Shown piece after piece: positions 34,418-47,436 of a stretch of DNA of 64,000 nt (position 1 is its first letter; each line of letters opens with the position of its first letter). Position numbers and translations under genes: made by a program. Origin of the DNA: Eutypa lata (taxonomy: Eukaryota > Ascomycota > Sordariomycetes > Xylariales > Diatrypaceae); NCBI GenBank assembly GCA_022661535.1, contig JAKULF010000019.1, forward strand, positions 124,001 to 188,000, read 5' to 3'. The notes beneath the pieces were generated by a model that was not told where the DNA came from, searched no databases, and worked only from the letters and a program-made list of their open reading frames with translations.

Positions 34418-36808
34418 ATGTCTTCGTCCAATAGCAATAGCAATCCCCCACCTCCAGGAGCGTACCACCAACCATGGCTTGTCTCGGACAACAGTTCCTC
34501 AGGCCCGGAAACTTTACACGATATGCCTTTAGGGGGCCTACAATCAGGGGCAGCGGATACGAGCCCCAGGAGGTCGACGTTTGAATCGGATCCAAGATTT
34601 CAGAGGCTATCCGGGGAGTCCTCTTCGCCGGTACACAACTCCACGACCCAACGACTTGCAGAGTTAAGAGCCGAGATGAAGGAAAGCAAGAAACAGATCC
34701 AGCAATTAAGCGAGGCCCACCGTGCCGTACACAGTGCCGTGTCCGGTATCAACGCGATGCAGGATCTATTAGCCTTGAAAGAGCAGACCGAAGAGTCAAG
34801 TAAGCTTATTTACGTTCCTTAGAAGACAATTCGCGTGTTCCGCTGACGGAAGCATAGACCTCGACGAAGAAGCTATACCGCAACGACAAGCTAGTACCAG
34901 GACCAATAGGTCTATGGCGAGCAACCGTAGCGACTTCCAGGAGCAACAAGATCGTCCGGAGCAGCCAGCAAACCAACCCGCAGGTGCTGAACGTCAGGGC
35001 TGGGTCGATGAGGACTATTACAAAGAGAACCCATGGTACGGTCGGGCCAAGTCCAAGCCAGTTTTCAGTCTTGGGCATCCTTTACCGCATACTTCTCGGG
35101 GCAAGAAAAAAAAGAAGGGGAAGACCACAAAAGGGAACTCCGATTTGGAGAAGGGCCAACCGGAGGCTAAGAATGAATACCCTTACAAGAAACGTGTCCG
35201 AATAGCCGATGAAACGGATGCCCCATCGGAGCACCACGATGGGGACAATACCGAGACTAGGAAAGTTCGTTCGTCTAAACGCGGTGACGCCGACCAGCTT
35301 GCCCATGACAATACTGCAGCCGGGAAGGCTCATTCGTCCAAGCGTAATGATGCCGGCCAGCCCGTCTATGACTATGTGCCGCAAGAGTCTGACTCCCAGT
35401 CTAGAGAGGACGACTGGGAGACGGACGGCGACGGGTACGAAGAAGGCAAGAAATACAAGGTCGATGGAGAACCGGTTGGCCAGAGAGAGAATGATGAAGC
35501 GGAAGAGGGGGAGGTAGACCCGGACGAGTTGAGAAATTGGTGGGCTAGACTACGCGCAAAGTATCCCGAGCCGCTCGCTGAGTTCCTTGCTGTAAGTCTG
35601 ACCAATTTCTGCCAGGTTCTTCTCATCAAGGAGGCACTAATCGGATGAGATTACAGACCTCTATGTCGGTATTCCTAGGGCTCTGTGCCACGCTCTCGGT
35701 CAATCTTTCGGCATCGCAGGAAACGCAATACGGCACCTACGAGACTTCGTGCTGGGCGTGGGGTTTCGCTTTCATGTTCGGTATCTATATCGGCGGCGGC
35801 GTCTCCGGCGCCCACATGAGCCCGGCGATTTCTATCTGCTTATCATTGTTCAGGGGGTTTCCTTGGCGTCAGTGTGCTATCTATATCGCCATTCAGTTTC
35901 TGGCCAGTTTTACGGCCGCGGCGCTAGCGGTAAGTACCTCACCCATCATGCTTTTAAGACAGGCACAATAATTTTGTTTAAATCTTTCTCTAGCTTCTAG
36001 TCTGGGGTTATCTTTGACACTTGGTTACTGCTATTGTGATAGCCGCTAACTCAATTCTAACCACAGTACGGTATTTACTACGAAGCCATCCATTATGCAG
36101 ACCCAGAAATGCAGAGCTCTTACAAGAGCTTCTTCTCTTATCCTCAGACGTGGGTTTCTCCCGGCACGGCGGTCGGCAACCAGTGCGTAGCAGGTGCCGT
36201 CATGATGATCGCCGTGTTCGCTCTAGGTGACGATCAGAACAACCCGCCAGGAGCGGGAATGCATGCTTTTGTAAGCTCTCCCTCCTCTCCTCACCGCTCT
36301 ATACTGTTATTCAGGACGTAGTCTAATCGATGAGCCGCAGATCCTCGGAATGCTGCAAACAACCCTCAAATTCTGTCTGGGTTACAACACCGGTTCCTCG
36401 TTGAACCCAGCATCAGATTTCGGCCCGCGCGTCGTCGCCTATGCTGTCGGCTACCGTACGCCCGAAATCTTCAGCGACCCTTGGTGGATCTACGGACCTG
36501 TAAGCGATTTTCGAATTCGTTTCACCCCCTTAGTAGCCGATTTTAATGCTTGATGTTATTGGGCGGATCCGTGAAGGGAAACACGCTCCTTGACAACACG
36601 CACATCGGGAGAAGATACAAATTTTTGATGAAGAAATTACTGACTTTATACACGACAGTGGATAGCAGCACTCGTGGGCTCCCTGGCGGGTTGCGTATGC
36701 TATGACTCTATGATCTTCGTCGGCACTGAGTCCCCCATCAACTACCGCGTTCCAAAGGCGTTCAGAAACCGGGTTAAAAAAGCCAAGAAGATCACGAATA
36801 AGTTTTGA
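34418..36808 (+). CDS. Aquaporin-family channel with atypical pore motifs
   Basis: Exons are 34418-34799, 34858-35591, 35657-35929, 36067-36270, 36341-36499 and 36659-36808, giving 633 residues. The first 360 residues are a hydrophilic cytoplasmic extension, with a short coiled coil (LAELRAEMKESKKQIQQL), a Lys-rich stretch and an acidic end, as in large fungal MIP proteins of the Fps1/Yfl054 kind. The channel starts at PLAEFLATSMSVFLG. The first half-helix motif reads SGAHMSPA (S427 in place of the usual Asn). The second reads SSLNPASDFGPR, with S556 where nearly all aquaporins have the selectivity-filter Arg. These changes may widen or alter the pore. Introns 3 and 5 are long (137 and 159 bases). 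Ends convergently with the L-amino acid oxidase gene. Confidence 0.9.
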
Positions 36809-37137
36809 CCTGATTACCAACGCTAGAAGTGTTAGAATGGAGAGAAAGCCATGGCCGATAGGCCATTCTGGACTAGAGGCAATGTTGTATACGAACTTAT
36901 GATATATATAGAAGGGCAAGAATATTTGTTTCCGAATGAAGATAGATAAAGTAGTATCTAATATAGTGAGCTAAGAGTTGTCTACTTCTTTTGCTTACTT
37001 TTTTTTAAACTAGGCACTCAATATTATTGTCTTATGAGCAGGTAACTACGGCCCATTCCTAAGTCATTTTAATCATAATGTTCATGTTCGTAATCTTCTG
37101 TCTTTCTGCCTGAGTTCCTGTATTGTGTACAATTGAC
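36809..37137. other. 3' spacer between convergent genes
   Basis: Shared downstream region of the aquaporin and oxidase genes, A+T-rich. No terminator signal could be defined. Confidence 0.5.
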
Positions 37138-39268
37138 TTATACTTTGATCCATCTGGCCATCCAAGTCTGGGTGACTTGCTTAGCCTCGTCCACAAGTCC
37201 GATGTCGAGTAGCATCTGGACGGTCCCCCGTGCAGCACTTTCTAGCGCACTAAAAACCCAAGAGTGTGTGTAACTTGTGTGCTCGCCGATGAAGACGGTG
37301 TTGAACTCGGTCTGCCAAAACGCAGGAAGATACAGTTGTTGCTGGGGGACGATGGGCACGGCCCAAGAACCAGCATGATGCTCATCATGCTCCCAGCAGT
37401 GACGCTCCCAATTTCCAGTCCAGGCCTCCTCTGCCGCAGGACCATGTATGTCGACCATAGCCTTCTGAATATAGGCAATATGTTCTTCGTCCGACATGGC
37501 ACAGGCAACCCGGGCATCAGAAGACGAGATGTAAGAGGCTAGCATAACCCCAGGACCGGTGCTATTGATGTCCCAGGAGGGATAGCAAATCTGACCAATA
37601 AGGGGGTTGTTAACGCGACCGCATCCGCCATATATGGGGTAGTCCAGATGCTCCCAAAATCGAGTCTTGTACTGAACGGCAACCTTGACAGCACCGTCAA
37701 AAACAGTCCGATCGATAGCGCGCCTCATCAGGCTAGAGTAGGGCGGCAAATCCCAGAAGCGGAGTAAGTTGAAAGGAACAGAGTTGAAAACATAGTCGAA
37801 ATTGTCGGTGTCGGAGGCCACTTCACGAGGGTTGCTGCCGAGCGGCCGGTGGGACACCGTCACAGTGTTATTACAGCTATTATACTTGACGCCATTAACT
37901 TTCGTGTTAAACATAATTCTGTCCTTGACGATATTTTCAAAAGCCGCTGGCATGCGACTAAGGCCTCCATCAATCGTGCGCCACGTGTCGGCTAGGAAAT
38001 AGACGGTTTCAAATTCCCACATAGGCCAGACAACAGCCGTAGATGTAACCTCGTCCGTGACATTTAGATCGGTATGCATAACGTATCGGAGGTACTCAAC
38101 CTCGGAGAAATCCAAAAGGCCCTCTTCAACGGCTTGCTTATGCGCCCTAAAGACGTTCGTGGCGTAGAACTTGATCCTCTCGCTCGTCAGCCCCTTGAAA
38201 TCTTCGAGTGCTTGCTGGGCCTCTGCAACAGCCGTGGCATTCGAATACGTAACGTTTTCTGCATATATGGGGTTCTCGGCAAGTTCGGTGCGGCCTGGGA
38301 AAGTACCGTCAGGACGCCGCATGTTAGTGGTCATAGGTGTATTATCGCTTGTTTGGATCCATGGTATGAGCTTGACTTGTAAACTGTCATTCCCAACGTT
38401 GAGCTCGTTGAGAACATCGGCGAGTTGGTACACCATACGCTGGTCCATAATTGGGAAGGTCTCGTTAGTATCAGGATCGGTGATAGAATGCGGGAAGCGC
38501 ATAGGACCGAGCTCGTGGTATTGATGATCAGCCGGGCTCGTGCCATTGAGATAAGTGGTTTTCATCCGGCCGCCAAGTCTGTTCGAAGACTCGATGATCT
38601 TCCAGTTATGAATATCCACAGAGTCGAGCATCAACTAGGACGTCATGAGCATTACTGAGATTCGGGGGAGAAGGGTTTGTAACCATGCTACTTACAGATG
38701 TCATTAAACCGGAAATTCCAGCACCTAGGATACCAAATGTCTTGTTCTTTGTCGCAGCAACGAAAACCTCGCCAGGCTGCTTCTGCTCCAAGTACGCAAC
38801 GCCATCGAACCATGGTCCCATAGGATCCGCCACATCAGCAAAAGTAGCTCGTCGGGTGAGCTTGCGCTCCTTGACTGTAAGTTGGTCCGATTGTCCCAAA
38901 GGCTCGCCATCAACATAGGCGTGAAGGCACCCAGGATCCATATCGGAAGGCGTCATCCAGACAAACTTGGTCGGTCGTTGTTCTACCCATTCCGAGTGGC
39001 GTTTGGCAGATGGGTGGACGCCAATATGTGTACGCCCAATAATGTGATGAGCATGGCTTGATGAAGCAATGTCGCATGGGCCATAGGCAATGGTGAGCTC
39101 TCCATCAACATCTCCATTGTATTCCACGTGGATGTTGTGGATGCCTCTCTGCTCAACCTCAAAAGGCCCCTTGAAACTGACAGACCGAAGAGGGATTGGC
39201 TCGGCAGCGCAAAGTCTACACAGGGCCACACCCATAGCAAACAGGACTGATGTTGGTAAAGTCATCAT
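37138..39268 (-). CDS. Secreted L-amino acid oxidase (FAD)
   Basis: Exons in reading order are 39268-38696 and 38634-37138, giving 689 residues. The N-terminus is a signal peptide (MMTLPTSVLFAMGVALCRLC, then AAEP). After a family-specific N-terminal region, the Rossmann FAD motif GILGAGISGLM (from residue 179) is followed by KIIESSNRLGGRM, which binds the FAD ribose. The C-terminal flavin-oxidase signature is VFIGEHTSYTHSWVFSALESA. Several N-glycosylation sequons support export. The enzyme deaminates L-amino acids to keto acids, ammonia and hydrogen peroxide, and fungi use it to obtain nitrogen or as a defence. The 61-base intron lies just after the FAD motif and joins in phase 0. Three GATA sites lie upstream of the start. 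Confidence 0.92.
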
Positions 39269-41263
39269 GTATTAACTAAACCCTCTCTGACACGATTGAA
39301 ATGTGTAGCCGAGATGCTACCCAGCTCGTTGTATAGAGCAGACACTGCTTCAATTATAGATGTTCTTTATACTAACGGTGACCCATCTACTTTTCCAAGA
39401 GCCGGCCTCGGATCGTACCTCGATAAGTGACCCTTGTCCCAACTCCATGACCCTAGATGTTAGCATTTCCAGGTTGTGGGGAGCCTAGAGACCGGCTGAT
39501 AAGGCACAGCTAGGCATTGATATGCCCAACGTTGTCATAATAATTCTAGTGTCTGATATATCATGTTAACAATTAATAATACGAGGCAGACAAATAGAAA
39601 CTCGGCTGATAAGACGCAACCGAGATGCTTGGTCCGAGAATTAACTATTATTAGCTCCTCTCACTACGATGTTGGCACCCGGTATTTAATATTAACTATT
39701 AACAATGAACAAGGGAAAAAAAATACAACGAGTGGAATACGGTGAATTGCTGCAGTGTCTTAATTAGTAAGTCGGGGTCAGTGGACAACATTTGGGCATT
39801 CCATGAAGGAACCACTCCGAATTTCTCAAGCTCGTTGAACATGTTTCTCAATTTATTAGGATTTTGACTCCAAAACTCTCGACGTTCAGAACATGTGGGA
39901 TAACAAGCGACCCCTCACCTCGGTGATTGGGATAGGTAAGTATCTTGGCGGTCGTGATATGTATCTTGGCAAACACATTCTTAGCAAGCGCCCAGACCTG
40001 CTAAAATAAATATGAGCGGGCTTCCCCAAGCTAGCACCCCAACAAGCCAAAGCCAGCGGCATTTGTCTCTGATTTATAACATCTTCCTGCTTGTACAATT
40101 CACTTAGTCAGGTGCGGTTAGCAGATTGCCTTATATATGTGATAGATTGATGTCGATACCCCTTTTTAAAAAGGAGGGCGGTGAATACTTGCCCATAGGG
40201 GAACCACAATATTAAGACACTGGTTATCATATCGCAGTGTATCGATACATATTGATGTTTACCCGCTCTTCTTTTCAAAGCATTAGGATTAGCTACAGAA
40301 CTACAGGACTATAAAATTAAGGAAACTAGGGTGATTTACAGTCGAATCCAAGACGAATGTTATGTCTAGATAAATAAAAGATATATTGCCCAGATTGGAA
40401 GAGAGACAAGAATTCGTTTTGAGCCGAGATACTCTCTAGCAAAGAATATATTGATAGCGTTTGGCTCGCTACATGTATTACGGTAAAAATTGGGCTTCTC
40501 ATTTTCAATGATACTATTAGCTATTTCATCTATAATAACGTAGCATCAGTGGCCATGTTAACCGGTAGCAAGCCATACAGGCTACTTATAATACCCCATC
40601 ATGTGAGCAGATAATAATAATTATATCAAAGAAGCTGATGAAAAGGTCGCTTTAAGCCGCGAGGTCAAAGGGGTAGACAGAATCAGGGGTTGGGATTATT
40701 ACGCAATCTGAATGAAATATATTTCGTAGTCTCTCTGAAGACATATCAGCAAGTTTTAATAAACCATCGAATTAACAATGACTTACTCTTCGTCGAAGAC
40801 TTCGGTATTAGACCTTAGATATTCGCAATGGTTTGCCATGAAGAAAGGAAAGTAGTATTCCACGATAATGCAGAGTTCTACATTAGTATTGAACCTCCGT
40901 CGCAAGGATTGTAACCACGCAGTATTGATTTCCTGAAGCCTGTGACCACTTCTCTTCTCTTATTTTTTCTTTTAATTTCATAATGAAAAGGAAGACATCG
41001 TGGTATGAAGACGGTTGTTGCGCTTCCTGTTATTGTGGTTTGAATTCCAAATGTTACTTGGAAACAATTTCCCTTATATGCCTCATAGCATCAAAGCTCC
41101 ACGAAGTTGAAATATATGAACTCAAATACTGGAATCCACAGGTCGTTTTTGTATTTGTCAATAACCTTTACGTGTTCCTCGTTGGCCCCACCGATTAAGT
41201 CCCTCCTTTTTGTCTTGTTTCTTTCAAGGGTAGAAGGAGTAATTCCAAACGGAATCCAGTATT
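39269..41263. other. Intergenic, oxidase promoter on the left
   Basis: Left part is the upstream region of the oxidase with GATA sites. The rest is A+T-rich with no supported gene; frames at 39886-40098 and 40983-41198 look accidental. Confidence 0.55.
39422..39613. promoter_or_regulatory. Three GATA-factor sites upstream of the oxidase
   Basis: GATAAG occurs at 39422-39427, 39498-39503 and 39608-39613, about 154-345 bases before the oxidase ATG. The last two lie in a repeated CGGCTGATAAG. This is the binding core of AreA/Nit2 nitrogen regulators. Neurospora L-amino acid oxidase is known to be nitrogen-controlled, so the sites fit the gene. Confidence 0.45.
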
Positions 41264-42292
41264 CTATCTCATTTCAGCTACAGCTTTGGTATGACACGAT
41301 CGCAACAATTGGCTCAGCATATCCTTCACCGTCTCCTGAAGACTCATGTACTGCAGACCTAGGACCTCGGCAGCCTTTGAACCATCGATGGAATAGCCGG
41401 GCTCAATGTACCCAGGTGTACCCACTGGGAGTCTATCCCTCAGCTCAGGAATCGAGTCTCTCGCTAAGTCCAGAGCAGTTTGATACCTGAACCCCTGACC
41501 GACAATGAACCTCCGATTTGCGGCTTCCGGGATCTTCAGTGCCAACAGATGGGCGGCCGCCACCTCTCGCGAGTCAGCGTAGCCGCCAAAATCGAACGGT
41601 AACACATCCTTAGCGTCCACCAAGGTCGAGAACAGATGCACCGACTCACTGAGCCTCTCCGTATGCGTAAGCTGGTGAGCATACGGGCCATATATCCACG
41701 GCGGACAGATGGTGGTAATAGTGAAGAGAGGCTTGTTCTCTTTAACCCATTCGAACATGGCTTTCTCGGCTAAGGCCTTTGAAGCACGGTAAACATATGG
41801 TCCATCAGTCGATACAACTGCCTTCTCATACGTGGCCGGATTCCAGTCCTCTTCTGTGTATGTGTAACCTTCTCGCTTGCCTTTAGTGTCGTCGATGACA
41901 GCAGCGAACGAGGAAGTTGCTACAATGCGAGTCACTAAGGGTCCCCATCGCTTGGTCGCTTCTAGGATCGCGGTTGAGCCTTTGATAGCAGGGTCTAGGA
42001 GGTCCTTAATGTTATCCGTAGGGTTAAAGATGAAAGGCGATGCTAAGTGAAGCACTCCGGTTACCCCTTCGAGAGCGTTTTCATACGACTCAATCCTCGT
42101 CAGGTCTGGGATAATCGCAGAGGAAAGTTGCGATGAGTATTTCGGCCAGTTCGAAATGATCTTTCTTGCCGATTCCTCAGTTCGAGCTGTCACTCGGACA
42201 TGGTATCCCCGTTCTAGCGCCTGTTTCACGACCTGTCCTCCGACAAAGCCGCTTCCTCCTGTAACCAAAAGAAGTGGTTGTTGAGATTCCAT
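41264..42292 (-). CDS. Extended SDR, dihydroflavonol/cinnamoyl reductase type
   Basis: A single exon encodes 342 residues, the normal length. The NAD(P) motif TGGSGFVG is at 11-18. An Arg-rich segment after strand 2 (VRVTARTEESARK) suggests NADPH. The catalytic Ser is in VATSSFAAV (about 127), and Tyr168/Lys172 form the YRASK motif. Related fungal enzymes (Gre2/ketoreductase type) reduce carbonyl groups of diketones, aldehydes or flavonoid-like compounds. The substrate is not predictable. No other biosynthetic gene adjoins it. The C-terminal residues ending EMR are not conserved-looking. Confidence 0.92.
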   Translation of the reverse strand: MESQQPLLLVTGGSGFVGGQVVKQALERGYHVRVTARTEESARKIISNWPKYSSQLSSAIIPDLTRIESYENALEGVTGVLHLASPFIFNPTDNIKDLLDPAIKGSTAILEATKRWGPLVTRIVATSSFAAVIDDTKGKREGYTYTEEDWNPATYEKAVVSTDGPYVYRASKALAEKAMFEWVKENKPLFTITTICPPWIYGPYAHQLTHTERLSESVHLFSTLVDAKDVLPFDFGGYADSREVAAAHLLALKIPEAANRRFIVGQGFRYQTALDLARDSIPELRDRLPVGTPGYIEPGYSIDGSKAAEVLGLQYMSLQETVKDMLSQLLRSCHTKAVAEMR

Positions 42293-45200
42293 ACTGGGTG
42301 AATATCAAGTGGTATAACTTTTTCTAAAACAATTCAGAGAAAGTTCCCTTTTCATACGCTCTAATTAAGTTGCTCGGTGTTTGGACACGTATTACTGGAA
42401 GATATAATTTTTACTTCTGTGGATCTACTTCTCCATCGGACGCTGTCATCTTTTATAACCCGCAATACGCGGAAGATTCGCCCTCCATAAGCTTATCATG
42501 TATATTACGTCTGTTACACGGGATCCTTCCACTTCCAAAGCACATTATAAGGTCACGAGGGAGATTAAATGCTCAAGATGCAGAAAATGTGGACTTACAC
42601 TTCAGGTCACGCGATCAAATTTCACCAAAATCTTTGTTTGAACAATCGTCGTATCCTCTGGATTTGAATGACTTAATAAGGCGTCTTACATGACGGCGGT
42701 CAGTCTGCAGTGGGACTCTAGCAAAAGTTTCCACTCCCGAAAGGCGCTATTCCTCTATGTTAGTAAGCCCGCTATACGATGACATGACGTGAGACAGGTT
42801 GGGCCATGATCTACTAGAGCAGCACAAGTTTTAAAGGAGTTTAATCATGAACCTTCCTACAGGTATTGGGCCATGTTAGGGAGTTGTGTTATAGAATGAT
42901 AGGTAGAAACAGGGCTTGGGTGTATGATAGAAGGACCAATAGTGCCTGCTCTACATTGACTATCTAAGGAGCAGGACCCTATATACCTCCAGTACCTAGC
43001 CGCCAGTCAGAAGAAGGGCTAACTATATACCCTAACAGACCAAGATGATTGTTTCCATCTACCAGTTTTAGATTTATAGTTAGAATGTAATTATAATTAC
43101 GTTCATTGTAGGGCACAGAGCCAACTACTTCTCAAACCACCTAATAAAGAGTCATATTTAATCTAATAAATGACAGCAGTAAATAACTACACTACAAATG
43201 TCTAGTCAAACGTCTTATATACGAGAAGGCTGACTCACCACCGTTCGCCTGTTTCTGCACTAGTAGTCTTAAGAGACAGCGTGTTCAATCAATGCTATGT
43301 AGTAAGTACTAAGAATCAAAGGAGTCGGTGCAAACTGTGAATGCGGCATTTTCAGTTCGGAATATCACCTAGAATAGCAGGATGAAGATGCTTTAAATTT
43401 GGAACTCGATATAAGGAATGTTTATTTGATATTTTCATTTACTGTACAACCTGCTTAGTTATTCGTGACCCTCTAGCCGGTAGATAGCTTGCCAAGCAAT
43501 CCGGTTTGACATCTGCTGTAGTTCCTACAGGTTCCCCCCCTCATCCCCGCCTTCCCGGAATAACACGCCGGTGGCAACCGGTGCCCGAGCATAGAAACAA
43601 TTGATTTCGAACGCTCAAGCCCGTCTTCCACAATCATTGTCAATGTTTATGGCAAACAGCGAGAAATGGATTCGATTGCCAGCGGTCGGACTCCGGGTGA
43701 AAACGTCCTCCTCCCATACCCATTTGTATGGGTAGCTCCGGATCTCTGTGTCTGTATCTACCGTTATATTGGTTTGTCAATCTGCTTCACTACCTCAAGG
43801 TACCTACAGATACTATTGTGCTGAGTGACGGGTATATTACTGTCGAGAAATAAACGTCCCCGAGACTGCTGAATGTCATTGCTCAGAAGTGAGTTACTAA
43901 CCATAACGTCTGAAACGGAATGTTTACTATTCCAAATACGCAAAGCACGTAGATGTTGAGGCAATTGTGTTATCAGTTAGCGATCGCGACGAGCTGATTA
44001 CTAGATTCGTACGTGGATTCAACAAGGAAATATTTTGGGAACAAAATGAATCTATAACCAACTCCCACAGAAAGAAAGTAAAAACCCCAAGGGGCCTTCA
44101 AGTGGCATTAGATGCCGATATGCCGTACTTGACGCCAATGTTCATAAGGCACCCGCCAAGACCAATAAGCTGTATCTTCGTATCGCATGGTTGATCAGTT
44201 TTGGATCATACGATGTGAATGCTCACTTCCAATATGAATGCTTATCTTTTTCTTTCTTTTCGCTAGATGGGCGAAAGGGGGCGAACGTCCTGTTAACATA
44301 TCCGGTCAAAAGGAAGTGAGTATAGACATTAAGTGCCGAACGTCTCACGACCGGGTCCGGAACGGCGATATTGAGAAGCGGGCAGCTTCGGAGAGCGCTT
44401 CGATGGTGTGACGTTGCGAAGTTACACTGGCGGGACGGATCGGGTCTATACGGCCTATGCGATCTACGGGTCTACGGGCATAGGGGGGATCAGTGGATAT
44501 AGCCTGACAGCATCAGTTCGTCCTAACCCGGTGGGACCACCCCTACGTTAGCTACATAGTTAGGCTGTTATGTAGGAAGACCGAGCGGGGTCCATCCGGT
44601 AGTCTGGGCAAGCCTGGGGAAAGCAAGATGTGTTAGATGCTAGGTTCCGACTTCTCCCGAATTCGAGATTGAGAATAAAGCTTTGTTCATTGGTTGTCTC
44701 TGCTGATAAGATTAATTACTATACTAAGTATAGCTGTGACACGCGAGCACTTCGTGTTAACCCATACTTACGTAACTTCAGTATAGCTTCCATTTGACCG
44801 ACATCCACCGATTTCCACTTCCAAAAACAGGTAACTAATATTAACATTCAAGTTGTCATCGATATTCTGCTTTCAATCGCCAAGGCTCTCGCTTCATAGA
44901 CTGAGCCCCAATACACGTCATAGGTATAGTATGATTGTCCTCCATGACTTAACCTTGAAGTTTGCAGACGAACACAATCACATGCATTTACGTAAGTAAA
45001 CAGGGCTGATCTGATATGTTCCTAATAAGATGCGAGGTTATGAGCCATGGCTAAACGGGCTGAACGGATGTCTATACGGCATAGAGCTCTTCATGATCGC
45101 GGAGAAAACCGGGACCTTTCTACCATTTCCCCCGAAGACTACGGTTTAGTGTCCTTGTGGAGAAAAGAAAGTTTAGTCGTGTTGTGGAACCCGACGTGCA

Positions 45201-47436
45201 TCAGCTAAAAAAACGTGGAGATGGTTACCATGCATGGTATACATAGGTAATGTATGCAGAAATGAAGTGTTATGCCGTCGTGACCTGAAAGCTCTGCCAC
45301 AGGATAGCAATTTCGAACGGCTGTAGGGTGATCAACATACTATTAAACACATCTCCTACTTCGTACGTCCACGGACATCCCGCTCGTGACTACCTAGTAA
45401 ACGGCGATTCCTTTGCCGGGAACTATTTCCCCTGCTCCCGTGAAGTTCTCGAAAGCGAAGACCGTTCCTGACGTTCTGGACCGCATCTCCGCCACGATAG
45501 TCGGCTTTCTGGGGAATCAGCTAGGGTCGGATGCCGAGCCGATATGATCATGGGAGATCCCGGAGAACGGTACCTGTATAGTAACTATGAATGTATATTG
45601 ATAGGCTAACGTTCCGCAAACCTCCGGTAGGATGGCAGCGTATCAGCCCGATAGGAAAAAAGTAGGTGGTACCTTATTGCTTATGCACCCGTCTGCATGT
45701 ACATACAGTTAATCTATCAACAACCTACCACCTTCGAAACTGCAGTCGATCAGGTACAAGCAAATGACTGTAGTCGGTGAAACATAGCTAGGAACCAACC
45801 TGGATTTTACATGTGCCGGACCCTCCGCTGACAGATTTGGTAATATCAGATGTTCCTATCGAATATTCAGGAAGTAACCTCGGAGGTTTCTAGAAAGAAG
45901 CTTTCCATGATCGAAAGTCATTTAATAAATGAAAAGTGTGATATGAGATGAAGTAGATGTAATATGCGGTCATTTTCACTGTCTTGGCAGCCTCTTGAGG
46001 TTAGACCCGGGGCCCCTCAAAGTATTATTCTAAGGCCAAGTTTCTAGGCGCTTAGAAAGTCTACCTAACCCAAGAACGCGGACCCGAGAAAAATCGAACA
46101 CGCCGCCAACAACGTGGTTTAGTAGCTTGGCGTCTTGGGTATGGTTTATCATATGTAAAAACGATCTATAGGCAATTCTGAAAGTCAGGCGTTAGAGACT
46201 CAATTATCACTTACCTGTTTCGGTTGAGATTCGGGGTCTTGCCCCTCCATTTGCATAGTCACCGTGCCCCTCATTCTGTCAAAATCAAAAACCTACTGCC
46301 GTTCCTGAACGGTGTAGAGATAGCAGCCAGCCAAACTACTACGTACGTACATATCTGTCAATCAAATATACCTAGGTAGCTAGTTACGGTGACAAATAGA
46401 CTTGTCTCTCCTAAAGCTATGTGAAACATCACTTATGCAACGAAAAATGTCGGTAACATCGGCCGAAGCACATAATCTGGAAGAAATGTGATAATGTTTT
46501 GATATCCGGGCTGACGAACCGGGGCTGTCCAAAGGTCGTTCTCCATTCGGCTGAGAGTGGAAAAAACACGGAAAGGAAAGGGTCCTCCGTATCTAGAAGA
46601 CATGGGTGTAGACAAGCAACGAGGTGCGATTCGCGACTTAGAATCCGCCGCACATGCACTTGGACGCCTTAGGATGTCCTGATGTAACCTTGGGGGAACT
46701 AGACCGTGACTTCCAGTATTTCGCCTCCATTTTACGTATCTAGTTTAACAAACTTGCTGTTAGTATCATTCAGCATCGTCATGTCTCTCAATACCGAGCT
46801 AGCCCAGCTATACTTGCTACAGGGCTTTGTACATCAACAAAAAAGACAAGCGCCAGTCTACCGATGCGTCGCCACAGTTCGTTCCCGAAGGTACAGGGGT
46901 GGCGGCTCCGGTTTGAATTCGTGCCCCAGCACCCAATCAATGCCCGCACCCGCCACCAGCCAGTGGCATGGCGTAAAGAAGTACCCGTTGCTCCACGCCC
47001 GGTTGCATTCTTATATCCTCGGTTTCGGCCTTCAACTGGCAAAATCACGATATCAGTTCTATCTGAGAAACTAAGACAACTAAGCATTCATACTACGCTA
47101 TCTGCCCCATATTCCCAATTTCGATTCCGTCCGTCCCGCACAACAGAGTGGAACTCGGCTTCATATTCGACCCAGAACTTTAACCGCTACCCTGGAGACA
47201 TTCGTCGTATTCTGAAAACCATAAGAACCATGGCTGAGCCCGTTTTGCGAACCGCTTCTCCTTACACTGATCCAGCAGTAAAAGGTCCCAAATCTCAACA
47301 GCTATCCTCTGGTCTAGGTCGTTCTCTCTTACAAGATAACAAAAGTTAGTCAACTGCGGATCATCCAAACAAATTCCATAGCCCATTCTTATTCCTTTTC
47401 TCTTCGTTTGATACTCAGCAGCACAGGACTGACAGT
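42293..47436. other. Gene-poor 5-kb region
   Basis: No frame longer than about 160 codons and none with family features. G+C content varies: 43450-43750 and 44280-44640 are richer in G+C than their A+T-rich flanks, as if old inserted or coding sequence had decayed, but I could not read a protein remnant. The last 700 bases are the PCK1 promoter and 5' leader. Confidence 0.5.
47230..47349 (+). other. Possible uORF in the PCK1 leader
   Basis: ATGGCTGAG opens a 39-codon frame ending at TAG 47349, 87 bases before the PCK1 ATG. It cannot be spliced into PCK1 in frame with the visible sites. If transcribed, it could influence translation of PCK1. Confidence 0.3.

Noticed and set aside
26608..42292. 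A secondary-metabolite cluster formed by the aquaporin, oxidase and SDR genes
   Set aside because: No polyketide synthase, peptide synthetase or terpene enzyme is present, and the P450 lies about 34 kb from the SDR gene.
46706..47349. Coding exons upstream of PCK1
   Set aside because: The frame ending LLQDNKS cannot be spliced in phase to [13 protein letters not shown], and the fungal PEPCK N-terminus is complete from 47437.
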